A DNA stretch of 64,000 nucleotides, from the NCBI RefSeq assembly GCF_900112315.1, contig NZ_FOLL01000005.1, positions 62,001 through 126,000 on the forward strand, in the 5' to 3' direction. The translations under genes and the position numbers were made by a program. Shown here piece by piece: positions 8,260-17,116 of this stretch. The notes below the pieces were generated by a model. The model searched no databases. It was not told the DNA's origin and was given only the letters and a program-made list of their open reading frames with translations. Numbering within the stretch: position 1 is the stretch's first letter; each line of letters opens with the position of its first letter. The stretch is from Parapedobacter composti. Its GTDB lineage: Bacteria; Bacteroidota; Bacteroidia; Sphingobacteriales; Sphingobacteriaceae.

Positions 8260-9901
8260 TCATCGGCTTTTTTGCCCAGGCATATTCCACGAAATCAATC
8301 CCCTGCAAGTCCGGCTCAAAGGAATCTGGCCGGCTGATTTTCATCAGCAATTCAAATGCCTTCGGATAAGGCGCCTGGAGCAGGCTGCCCGCAGGGATGT
8401 AAGGATAAGTATCCAGGTACGTTTCCACTTTGTTCGGCGATATCCGCCGATGGATGTATATTCGATGGATATCATCCGGATGTCTGATGCCTGCTGCTCC
8501 CATTAGTTCGCCGGCACTCTTTACCGTTTCATAGTGAAAATTTGCAACCCGCACGCGCTTGTCAGCCACGACCAGTCCCTTTACCAGTTCAGCGTCCTGG
8601 GTGGCCACACCCGTTGGGCACGTGTTGGCGTGGCATTGCAGCGCCTGGATACACCCCAACGCCATCATCATTCCCCGTGCGCTATTGCAGATATCGGCGC
8701 CCAATGCAAAGTTCTTCACGAGGTCGAACCCTGTGGCGATTTTGCCGGACGCAATTATTTTGATATGCTGCTTTAGGCCGAAACCGGTCAAACAGTCGTA
8801 TACAAATGCCAGAGCGTCCCGCAACGGCATCCCCACGGAATTGGAAAACTCCAACGGAGCCGCACCCGTACCCCCCTCACCCCCATCTACGGTAATGAAA
8901 TCAGGATAAATCCCCGTTTGAATCATCGCCTTGCAAATGGCCATAAATTCATGGCGGCGCCCGATACACAGCTTAAACCCCACTGGCTTACCTCCCGAAA
9001 GCTCGCGGAGCTGCTTTACAAATTCCAGCAGACCTGTCGGCGTAGCGAACGCACGGTGAAAAGGCGGTGAATCAACTTCTTTGCCCACCTCTACCAAACG
9101 GATCCGCGCCACTTCAGGCGTCACCTTGGCCGCAGGCAGGATACCGCCGTGTCCGGGCTTGGCACCCTGCGACAGCTTGATTTCTATCATTTTAACCTGC
9201 GGATGCTGCGCCTTGCCAGCGAATGCTTCCGCGTTGAAGCTGCCGTCGGGATGCCGGCATCCGAAATAGCCCGTACCGATCTGCCACACCACGTCACCAC
9301 CTCCCGTCAGATGGTAGTCTGTGAGCCCCCCTTCTCCGGTATTGTGGTAAAAATTCCCCAGCTTCGCCCCCTCGTTTAATGCGATAACCGCATTTTTGCT
9401 CAACGAGCCATAGCTCATGGCCGATATGTTGAAGACACTGCTCGAATAGGGCTTGGTGCATTGGGGGCCGCCCACTGTAACCCGTGGATGTTCATTGACC
9501 TTGAAATAATCCAGGGCATTGATGCTGTGGCTCAGCCACTCGTAGTTATTATCGTAAACATCCAGTTGTGTACCGAAAGGCGTCGTATCCAACACCCGTT
9601 TGGAGCGCTGGTAAATCACGCTCCTGAACATGCGGCTGAATGGCCGCCCCGTGGTGTCGCTCTCCACAAAATATTGCTGTATTTCCGGGCGGATACTCTC
9701 GAATAAATAACGCAAACGGCCAAACAGCGGGAAATTCCGCCGGATGGCCTGTTTGGTCTGAACCATATCCGAGATGCCTAACAGGATTAAGGGAAGCAAT
9801 ACAATTAAACTCCAAAGTATCGGAGGCCACCAAACACCAACCAAGCCGATGACGGCCACGATTACGCTGGCACTGTAAATGAATAGTTTACGCATACCCA
9901 A
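8252..9901 (-). CDS. FMN-binding glutamate synthase-like protein
   Basis: The 549-residue protein has two N-terminal membrane helices (about 5-45: LFIYSASVIVAVIGLVGVWW and LWSLIVLLPLILLGIS) and then the TIM barrel of the glutamate synthase large-subunit synthase domain. Family motifs include GEGGLTDYHLTGGGDVVWQI, IEIKLSQGAKPGHGGILPAA and TVDGGEGGTGAAPLEFSNSV, which bind FMN. It lacks the N-terminal glutaminase domain and the C-terminal GXGXG domain of GltB, and no small subunit is nearby, so it is unlikely to be a normal glutamate synthase. Single proteins of this type are widespread and their reaction is not settled. It is the last gene of the long minus-strand run, 47 bases after the esterase. 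Confidence 0.88.
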   Translation of the reverse strand: MGMRKLFIYSASVIVAVIGLVGVWWPPILWSLIVLLPLILLGISDMVQTKQAIRRNFPLFGRLRYLFESIRPEIQQYFVESDTTGRPFSRMFRSVIYQRSKRVLDTTPFGTQLDVYDNNYEWLSHSINALDYFKVNEHPRVTVGGPQCTKPYSSSVFNISAMSYGSLSKNAVIALNEGAKLGNFYHNTGEGGLTDYHLTGGGDVVWQIGTGYFGCRHPDGSFNAEAFAGKAQHPQVKMIEIKLSQGAKPGHGGILPAAKVTPEVARIRLVEVGKEVDSPPFHRAFATPTGLLEFVKQLRELSGGKPVGFKLCIGRRHEFMAICKAMIQTGIYPDFITVDGGEGGTGAAPLEFSNSVGMPLRDALAFVYDCLTGFGLKQHIKIIASGKIATGFDLVKNFALGADICNSARGMMMALGCIQALQCHANTCPTGVATQDAELVKGLVVADKRVRVANFHYETVKSAGELMGAAGIRHPDDIHRIYIHRRISPNKVETYLDTYPYIPAGSLLQAPYPKAFELLMKISRPDSFEPDLQGIDFVEYAWAKKPMTG

Positions 9902-9948
9902 AAATGCAAAAAATCATTTTGGGTATCAAACGCTATTTCACATATACA

Positions 9949-11256
9949 TCAACGTTTCAGTTTTTCCAACAGCCATTGTTGGATTTTGGTCTGCTGCTCA
10001 GGAAACGTCCAATGGCCGGTTTCCTGCACCAGGAAAAGTTCCTTCGGCGCCTTAATCTGGTTGTATGCAGCATAGTATGATGTAGGCGGGCAAGTCTCGT
10101 CGTTGTAGCCCCAGGTGTAAAATCCGGGTACACTTACCGAACGGGCGAAATTGACCACGTCATAATAAGCCGACACCTTAATTTTCTCTTCTTTGCTCAT
10201 GAAAGCCGCATTGGCATCGTTGAACATGTGCGGCCAGCCTCCCGCACGACCGTGCAGGTAGCCGGTGAGGTCACACAGTGCCGGATACAACGACACCAGA
10301 TAGTTCACCCGGTTATCCAAAGCGGCCGTAACAATAGCCAACGCACCGCCCTGGCTGCCGCCCCATACGGCCAGGGTTCTGCCGTCGAAGTCAGCAAGCG
10401 AAAACAAATAGTCAATCGCCCGCACGCACCCCAGGTATACCCGCTTATAATAATAGCGGTCGCGATCGTCCAAATTGAAAAACTGATAGTCCTTCAAGGC
10501 CGCCGCCCGCAAATCGTTATACAGGCCGGTTTCGTAAATGACCGGAATACCGTGTATACCTATCTGTAACGTGATAACCCCCTGTTCGGCCAAATCGATA
10601 ACGCCTCCATATGGTCTTATACCTGCCCCCGGCACCTGCAGCACAGCCGGGTATTTCCCCGGAGCTTTCGGCCTGGCCAATATACCGTACAGCCGGCTGC
10701 CGCTTTCGTAGTTCTGGATATTCACCTGATAAACATCTACCCGCTCCGTACAGCGCTCCGGAAGCAGCGTCAGCTTGGCATCCATCGGTACCTTGGCCGC
10801 TTCCGCCTTAGCTGCATTCCAGAACTCCCAGAAATCGTCCGGCAACTGCTGGGTGGGTTGTATTGATTCAGGCGCATATGCCGCTGTGGCAAGGCCGCGG
10901 TATGTCACACCGTCTACCGAAATCCGCGCTTCGCAACGCAGGAAACCTGGATCCGATAGTTTTCCTTTTACAATGCCAACCCCGCCTTTCAGCTTCAGCG
11001 TTCCGTGACCGGATGGTGCCATCTTTTCCGGACCTACTCCATAAACGACTTCAGCTTCCTCCAGGGGAACTTGGTGCTTCAGCACCCGAATGGTAAATTC
11101 AGCTTCTTCTCCGGGTGCATAGTTCCAATCAGGCTTGTCCGGTGAAACCAACACTTGTATGGGATGCGGCGGACGGGATTGGGCAAATGCATACAGCGTT
11201 ACGAAAAACAGGCCATAGGCCATCACAAAGGCCCGGATAAAAATCAGTCTATTCAT
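9949..11256 (-). CDS. Secreted CE7-type acetyl (xylan) esterase
   Basis: The 435-residue protein has a signal peptide ending near YAFAQ (26), an immunoglobulin-like N-terminal part (30-130) and an alpha/beta-hydrolase domain of the acetyl xylan esterase/cephalosporin C deacetylase family. The nucleophile is in VWGGSQGGALAIVTAALDNR (Ser near residue 301), the GGSQGG form typical of CE7. The catalytic histidine is in VQETGHWTFPEQQ (about 413). An Arg-Tyr-Gly segment (GIRPYGG) lies where CE7 enzymes have their RGQ motif but does not match it exactly. It would remove acetyl groups from sugars or short oligosaccharides, which fits acetylated pectin. It follows the cytochrome gene by 34 bases. Confidence 0.84.
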   Translation of the reverse strand: MNRLIFIRAFVMAYGLFFVTLYAFAQSRPPHPIQVLVSPDKPDWNYAPGEEAEFTIRVLKHQVPLEEAEVVYGVGPEKMAPSGHGTLKLKGGVGIVKGKLSDPGFLRCEARISVDGVTYRGLATAAYAPESIQPTQQLPDDFWEFWNAAKAEAAKVPMDAKLTLLPERCTERVDVYQVNIQNYESGSRLYGILARPKAPGKYPAVLQVPGAGIRPYGGVIDLAEQGVITLQIGIHGIPVIYETGLYNDLRAAALKDYQFFNLDDRDRYYYKRVYLGCVRAIDYLFSLADFDGRTLAVWGGSQGGALAIVTAALDNRVNYLVSLYPALCDLTGYLHGRAGGWPHMFNDANAAFMSKEEKIKVSAYYDVVNFARSVSVPGFYTWGYNDETCPPTSYYAAYNQIKAPKELFLVQETGHWTFPEQQTKIQQWLLEKLKR

Positions 11257-11290
11257 ATGTTCGATTAAATTACCAATTGTTCAGTTAAAA

Positions 11291-14200
11291 TCAGTCTTCA
11301 GTTAATGTGGCTAAGAAACTGACCACATCGCGGATTTCACGCTTCGACAGTATCGGCTTCATATCCAGCATGCTTGACGGTGAAAAGGTTTTCTCCTTGA
11401 TCTGGCTATGGGGTATAAGCTGATCGCTTCCCTGCCTTCTGATTTTCAGCCCCCGGTCGTCTTCCCCCTGGAAGATACCAGATATGCTTTGCCCATCGTT
11501 CAGCGTCAGCATCACCGCACCGTAGCCCGGTGCGATCCGTTTGCTGGGCTCAATCAGCGATTCCAGCAACTCCTGACGCGATAACCGTTTACCCACACCG
11601 TTGAGGCGCGGTCCGGCGTTGCCGCCGCGATCGTCATACGCGTGGCACTTCATGCACTGCGCCTGCTGGTGCTGGAAGAAAACTCTCCGCCCCCGATCGG
11701 GATTGCCTCCTTCCAGGCTGCTTGCGTATGCCGCCAACAATTCATCCGGCGAGAAGTGCTGGCTGATGGCTTTGTACCGTTCGATTAAGGGTGCCGAACG
11801 GGTACTGTCTATCGCATCGCCCAATTCGAGGTATACGCGTTTGTCAAGCATGCCCTTGTCCATGGCGGTGAGCAGCCGCTCAAACAATGGCTTCGTATCG
11901 CCCAGTGGTAACCGTCCCAACGTGGTTATGGCCGCCTGCTTTTCTTCCATGGTCTTCGTGTCAATCACATCGGCCAACAGTCCGACCATCACCTCACGGG
12001 GGATGGCCATATTTTCCAGCAGTTCCAAACCTGCCACGCGCACCTGCTTTTCCTTATCAGCCAGTGCACGCCGGATGGCCTGTTCCTGCTGCGGGTCTTC
12101 CAGTGCTACAAGCGCTTCAAGGCAGGCTATGCGCATGGCGGGCTCGCTATCGCGTTCCAGAGCGGCAAACAGCGCCTTTCCGGCTTCCTTAACCCGCAGT
12201 TTGCTGATGGCCTTGGCCGCGGCAATCCGCACGGCGAGTTCTTTATCTGTCAGCAACACCGGTAACTGGCTTGCCGCGTGCCTGACCGTCATTGCCGGAT
12301 CCCGTTCGACAGGCCCCCTGTAACGCCCATCAACACGGTCGAGTACCGACGGTTTAGGCCATACGGCGATGGCATCCACCGCTTCAGCGCGCATGGACGC
12401 CGGTACGCCTGCACGCTGGGCATAGGTCATCAGGTACTGCAGGTTCCGTTCTTTTCCGACCCGCAGGTTAGCGTTGATCACCCGCCGGATCAAGGCCTCG
12501 TTTGAGAATGTGGTGGTGCGCAACAATTCTGCGAGCGCTGGCAACGCAGCTTCAATGGAAAGATCATCATTAATAGCACGTGCAGCTTCGGTAACAACAA
12601 ACACATCATTATCGGCCAAAAACTCCGTCACACCCGGATGCTGCATACGGCGCAACGCCACAACGGCGGCTATCCGCAGCGCCCGTGAGGGATGATCATG
12701 CAGCGCTATTATGGGCTCCGGTTTCCCGATACGGGCCAGCGCCAGGCTTCCCGCATGGCGCAGGTAAGCATCTTCGTCATTGTTGACCTCTAGCATGGCA
12801 ATGATCGGCTGGATAGCCGGTTCATAGCCCATCCGCCCCAGTGCTTCAGCCGCGAAAAAACGGGTACGGCTGTCAGTATCGGCAAGCCGGGGAATCAATG
12901 CGTTGGCGGCCGTAGCGTAGCGGATGTCACCCAGCCACTTGGCGGCCTGCGCCCGGATTTCCGGGTCGCTGTCGCCCAGCAGCGGAATCAGTTCTTCCGC
13001 ATATTTGCTGTCTGCCAGACGGGCCAATTGACTGACCCCCCAGATGGCATGCACACGGGCCAACTGGTGCGTGGTTTGGCGCAACGCCTGCCGGAACACG
13101 TCCATTCCCTCATTACGCCGCTCCACCAGCTCAAACTGCGCTTTTTGCCGAACACGCATATCTTCATGTTTCAGCAATCCGGCGAGCTCATCCACACCCT
13201 TTTCGCCGAAATCAGCCGCCAACAGCACGCTCACCTCGGCCCGCACGGCTTGGGCAGCGCCGGCTTTATGATCAAGCTTCCAGATACGGCCGTAATCGTG
13301 CGTGCCCCATCCATCTATCCAGTCGGCTACGTAAAGCGCGCCGTCCGGCCCGAAATCGAGCCCTGTGGCCAACACACCGCCCAGCACCTTCCGGTGTTCG
13401 CCCAGTTCAAAGGTAGCGCCACGGGGCTTCAGTTTAAAACTATGAATGCCGGAGCTCGCCGGACTGCCTACAAACTCAGCAACAAAAAAAGTGTTTTTAT
13501 ACTCCGGACCCAGTGCCGTACCGGGGTTATACGCCAAGCCCGCCGGACCGCTCACGAAGTTGGCAATACAGGGGGTGATGTAGGCCGCCTGCCCGTCGAA
13601 CCGGGGCAGGTACATCCGTTCATCCATCCAAACTTTATACGTGTTGTTATCCGGATCGCGATATTTGCCGTATTGCCAGTTGCTGCGCCACCCCGCATCC
13701 GAACCGTTCACGATATATACTAACCGTTCCTTCTCGCCCGGGTGATCCCCGTCATTGTCCTCGCTGATAATGTTGCCATACTCATCAAACACAAACTGAT
13801 GCGTGTTGCGAAGCCCATGGGCAAATATCTCGAAGTCAGTGCCATCTGGGTTCGCCCGTGCAATGACGCCGCTGTTCGGATGTTCCCATTTTTTCCCATC
13901 TTTATCCGTACCGTTGAAGCCGATATCGCCAATCTGCCAGTAAAGACGACCGTCCGGACCCATCTTGACACCCGACATACCGTGCCCACCGAACCCGATA
14001 TGTACACCATATCCGTGAGAAATCGACTCTTTTTTCTCATACACGCCATCCCCGTCTTTGTCGGTCATCCGCCATAAATCCGGCGCCACGGCCACATACA
14101 GTTCATCTTTGTGGGCAAACACGCCTCCCGCCACGTCTGTAATTTCCTCATGGAAGTCATAGACCACCAACTGCGACCGGGTAGCCCGCCCGATGCCAAA

Positions 14201-14707
14201 GGCATCGTCCAGGCGGTACACCTTTTCCCGTTCAACGGTCAGGTCGCGCCAGTCGTGTGAACCATCACCGTTCAGGTCCGCCAACCACTGGTTTTTGCTA
14301 CTGTTTTCCGGCGCGAGTTCCTTGCGCAGAAAAGCCCGGCGATCTTCCACCGTTTGGAGGCTAATGGAAGGAATCTCCCAATCGCGATGGCCACGGATGT
14401 CAAACTCAGAATTTTTCTGCCTTTCCGTGGTGGTAAAAAACACCCGGCCCAAGTCGTCCACATCAATGGCTATCGGCGAAATAACCAGCGAATCGATACC
14501 CCATAGCGTTAACGTGAGGCCGTCTGCCAATTCAGGGATCACGGTGTTTTCAATTTCTTTAGCCAGTTTGGACACCTCGGCGGTATCCAGTTCTTTGATT
14601 GGAAACTCGGGTTTAGACTGCCGGTTACAGCCGGGGAGCATGCCGCTGAAAATAATTGTTACAAACACAAATAAAACCGCAGCCGCGCGGAGATTCGTTT
14701 TCTTCAT
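11291..14707 (-). CDS. Lipoprotein with sugar-dehydrogenase-like beta-propeller, HEAT repeats and c-type cytochrome domain
   Basis: The ATG at 14707 gives MKKTNLRAAAVLFVFV with a lipobox ending LPGC (Cys27); seven upstream codons look spurious. Residues about 50-460 resemble the PQQ-dependent sugar dehydrogenase/sorbosone dehydrogenase propeller (GHGMSGVKMGPDGRLYWQIG, LATGLDFGPDGALYVADWID). Residues about 500-950 are tandem HEAT-like helical pairs (IRAQAAKWLGDIRYATAANA, VRVAGLELLENMA). The C-terminal part has one heme-binding CMKCHA motif near residue 1017 and a cytochrome fold ending with a distal methionine candidate (SSMLDMKPILS). This architecture is common in Planctomycetota and Verrucomicrobiota and also occurs in Bacteroidota; members are often annotated as membrane-bound dehydrogenases. 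It may oxidise a sugar in the periplasm and pass electrons on, but the substrate and cofactor are unknown. Confidence 0.85.
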   Translation of the reverse strand: MKKTNLRAAAVLFVFVTIIFSGMLPGCNRQSKPEFPIKELDTAEVSKLAKEIENTVIPELADGLTLTLWGIDSLVISPIAIDVDDLGRVFFTTTERQKNSEFDIRGHRDWEIPSISLQTVEDRRAFLRKELAPENSSKNQWLADLNGDGSHDWRDLTVEREKVYRLDDAFGIGRATRSQLVVYDFHEEITDVAGGVFAHKDELYVAVAPDLWRMTDKDGDGVYEKKESISHGYGVHIGFGGHGMSGVKMGPDGRLYWQIGDIGFNGTDKDGKKWEHPNSGVIARANPDGTDFEIFAHGLRNTHQFVFDEYGNIISEDNDGDHPGEKERLVYIVNGSDAGWRSNWQYGKYRDPDNNTYKVWMDERMYLPRFDGQAAYITPCIANFVSGPAGLAYNPGTALGPEYKNTFFVAEFVGSPASSGIHSFKLKPRGATFELGEHRKVLGGVLATGLDFGPDGALYVADWIDGWGTHDYGRIWKLDHKAGAAQAVRAEVSVLLAADFGEKGVDELAGLLKHEDMRVRQKAQFELVERRNEGMDVFRQALRQTTHQLARVHAIWGVSQLARLADSKYAEELIPLLGDSDPEIRAQAAKWLGDIRYATAANALIPRLADTDSRTRFFAAEALGRMGYEPAIQPIIAMLEVNNDEDAYLRHAGSLALARIGKPEPIIALHDHPSRALRIAAVVALRRMQHPGVTEFLADNDVFVVTEAARAINDDLSIEAALPALAELLRTTTFSNEALIRRVINANLRVGKERNLQYLMTYAQRAGVPASMRAEAVDAIAVWPKPSVLDRVDGRYRGPVERDPAMTVRHAASQLPVLLTDKELAVRIAAAKAISKLRVKEAGKALFAALERDSEPAMRIACLEALVALEDPQQEQAIRRALADKEKQVRVAGLELLENMAIPREVMVGLLADVIDTKTMEEKQAAITTLGRLPLGDTKPLFERLLTAMDKGMLDKRVYLELGDAIDSTRSAPLIERYKAISQHFSPDELLAAYASSLEGGNPDRGRRVFFQHQQAQCMKCHAYDDRGGNAGPRLNGVGKRLSRQELLESLIEPSKRIAPGYGAVMLTLNDGQSISGIFQGEDDRGLKIRRQGSDQLIPHSQIKEKTFSPSSMLDMKPILSKREIRDVVSFLATLTED

Positions 14708-14779
14708 ACAAATTGCACCTATGTACACTGGATAGTTAGCGCGCTAAAAATACAAATTCAAATGAATTATCAGTATATA

Positions 14780-17116
14780 TCAATAGGAATCCGGGCCACA
14801 AATCACCACGTCTTTGCGCCGTTCGCCGGGATATACATCAAGTTTCGTGATTTGGCCGTTCACATACATCACCTCCACAGTGGTGCTGTCGGGCGCATGC
14901 AGTTTGAAGTGCACGTCCCAATCGGCCGGCCATGCGGGCAACACAAAAATTTGGTTTCCCACGGTCTGAAGCAGCATTTCCTGCAAGCCTATCATGCCGC
15001 TCCCGCCCCAATTGTGATCGGGAACCCAATCGAACCCCGGTCCCCAGAACGCGGGGAACCGCCTGCCTGAATCCTGGAGTTTCAGAGCAGTGTATTTCGT
15101 CGCTTCTTCGGTAAGCCCCAACCGGGCCGCAAAAATATTGTCCTGTTTCCATCCGATGTGGCTTCTGAATTTCAACAGGTCCGGATCATGCCAGTAGGTA
15201 TTGCGCGCGGTATCCAGTCCGGGCAGGCCGATGCCGTATTGGCCCCATGGAAACACCGGATACAGCTGTGGCGCCTCGGTGTTGTTCACCCGCTCCCAAA
15301 GTTTGGCCGGTGACAGCATCGTTTTGCCCCCGACTTCCCGGAAGCTGAGGGGCGGTATACGGTTCACCAAGGTATCCAGGTAATTCCGTAATGAATCGCC
15401 AATCAGCAGTGGGGGCAGATCAAGCATCCGTCGGCTAACCACTTGCAGACCGGCAACGGTTGTTGCGGCATTGTAAGCCATTTTATAGGTCTCGGCCGAA
15501 GAACCCGGATAGATGACCAGGTGCCCGTTTTCATCGAATGTCCTGCGCCCCCGTTGCCGTGCCCGGTATTGGTAATGCTCATCAAAAAAGCGCAGGCAGC
15601 TTTCGATAAACGGAATGTATTCACGAATGTCTGCACCCCCGTAGCGATGCGTTTCAAGCATCATCAGGCAAAATTCCAGCACCGTATCCCATTGGTATTC
15701 CAGCCAGGCATTATACTCCACCCCACGGTCGAAATCCGCCGGCCGCTTCCAGCCGTATTCCGCCGGGTTGGGCAGTCCGAAATTTTCCATTTGCTCGGTA
15801 AATGACGCCCCGCGATGGTTCCAGTAGACCCGGCTCCGGAGTTCGGCATTCCCCCGGAGACGGAGGTAAAATTCGAACTGGCTTTTCATCATGTCCAGGT
15901 CGCCGCTTTTCAACATGGGCCAATATACCAGCCGCTGGTTCTGGGCGGTATGCGTACCACCCCCCCAATTTCGGAAATCGGGAGTAAACGCCGCCCCGGA
16001 ATCTACCATGACCGGGTCATAGGTAAACAGGCCTCCATTGAACTTGGTGGGATACGCCCCATAGGCATTGCATGCCAGCATATAGCGGAACAGTTGGTAA
16101 TTGCGGCCGACCTGCCAAGGCACGGTTCCGCGCGGTCGATCCTGCGGGTTAATGACAATATAGCTGCGAGCCCAAAAGGTGTTCCACCACGCTCGGGTAC
16201 GCGCCCAGGCTGCCGGCTTTCCGGTGGCAGCCGCGCGCCACAGGCTGTCCAGTCCTTCTTTCCAGGCGTCCACTGTGGGAACCTGCGCAATATGCAACAC
16301 AGCGGTCATTTCGTGTTTCCGGCGCGGCCTCCGGCTCTGCAGCATCCAGCCCTCATAAGGCGTTGCAAGATAATGTCCGCTGGTTTTGCCGGTATACGCG
16401 AAACCGTCACCAAACAATACCCCGCCCGATGTCAGCCGAGCCAGCGGATTGAACAGGGATCCCTTCACCTGAGCGAGCCCCTGCTGGGCCACTACCACGT
16501 CAAAAGCCGTACTGTCACGGTTACGGTGGTAAAAGACAATGGCCCCATCAGTAGCAGCAATGGAATCCGCGCGGGTAACCACGGGGCGGGGCGGAGCCCA
16601 TTTCCAGGAGTTGCCATTATTTTCGCGCGGCTGCGGATAGTGATCCACAAATCGCCAGCTTTCATAAACGGCTGTGACAGATACATTCCGGTTGGCCGCT
16701 GCTTCAACGTGGATCGCTGGCTTAAACACATCAACCCAAATCGTGACAGTCGCTTCCAAGCCCTCATGCGCACCTGTTATGGCCACATAACCGTCATCCA
16801 GCTTCAGCTCCTGCCGGAAATGCTTGCCCGAAAACGGGTTGGGGTGCATTGTCACGCGGACCCGCCCCTGCTTAAGCAGTGTGTTGTTTTCGTCAAACGC
16901 ACCGCTCCTGCTCATGTAAAAGAGAATGTCCCCATCTTCTACCCAAACGTTCAACCCAATATCCCCGCCACCCAGCGGCATGGATTCGCCCGCATGTGCG
17001 CTGGGGGTTTCCCAAATCACATGGTAAGGAGTGAGATCCGGCGTTTGGGCGTCTGCCCAGAAAAAGAGGCAAAACAGTAAGATAAACGCAATGATTTTAG
17101 GCACCTGCTTCATCAT
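14780..17116 (-). CDS. DUF5703-type glycoside hydrolase, GH95-like
   Basis: The 778-residue protein has a signal peptide ending near FWADAQ (24). An N-terminal beta-sandwich (about 28-270: YHVIWETPSAHAGESMPLGG, GDIGLNVWVEDG) matches the DUF5703 N-terminal domain. An alpha/alpha-barrel follows (about 310-690), with YPGSSAETYKMAYNAATTVA resembling the corresponding GH95 segment. Its start overlaps the end of the GH106-like gene by four bases (ATGA), so the two are translationally coupled. It should cleave a glycosidic bond in the periplasm; GH95 relatives act on fucosides or galactosides, but the true linkage cannot be predicted here. Confidence 0.75.
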   Translation of the reverse strand: MMKQVPKIIAFILLFCLFFWADAQTPDLTPYHVIWETPSAHAGESMPLGGGDIGLNVWVEDGDILFYMSRSGAFDENNTLLKQGRVRVTMHPNPFSGKHFRQELKLDDGYVAITGAHEGLEATVTIWVDVFKPAIHVEAAANRNVSVTAVYESWRFVDHYPQPRENNGNSWKWAPPRPVVTRADSIAATDGAIVFYHRNRDSTAFDVVVAQQGLAQVKGSLFNPLARLTSGGVLFGDGFAYTGKTSGHYLATPYEGWMLQSRRPRRKHEMTAVLHIAQVPTVDAWKEGLDSLWRAAATGKPAAWARTRAWWNTFWARSYIVINPQDRPRGTVPWQVGRNYQLFRYMLACNAYGAYPTKFNGGLFTYDPVMVDSGAAFTPDFRNWGGGTHTAQNQRLVYWPMLKSGDLDMMKSQFEFYLRLRGNAELRSRVYWNHRGASFTEQMENFGLPNPAEYGWKRPADFDRGVEYNAWLEYQWDTVLEFCLMMLETHRYGGADIREYIPFIESCLRFFDEHYQYRARQRGRRTFDENGHLVIYPGSSAETYKMAYNAATTVAGLQVVSRRMLDLPPLLIGDSLRNYLDTLVNRIPPLSFREVGGKTMLSPAKLWERVNNTEAPQLYPVFPWGQYGIGLPGLDTARNTYWHDPDLLKFRSHIGWKQDNIFAARLGLTEEATKYTALKLQDSGRRFPAFWGPGFDWVPDHNWGGSGMIGLQEMLLQTVGNQIFVLPAWPADWDVHFKLHAPDSTTVEVMYVNGQITKLDVYPGERRKDVVICGPDSY

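Noticed and set aside
15815..17080. Long open frame (421 codons) antisense to the DUF5703 gene
   Set aside because: Its product has no recognisable motif and a composition typical of a reversed GC-rich gene. The opposite strand encodes a clear glycosidase with conserved motifs.
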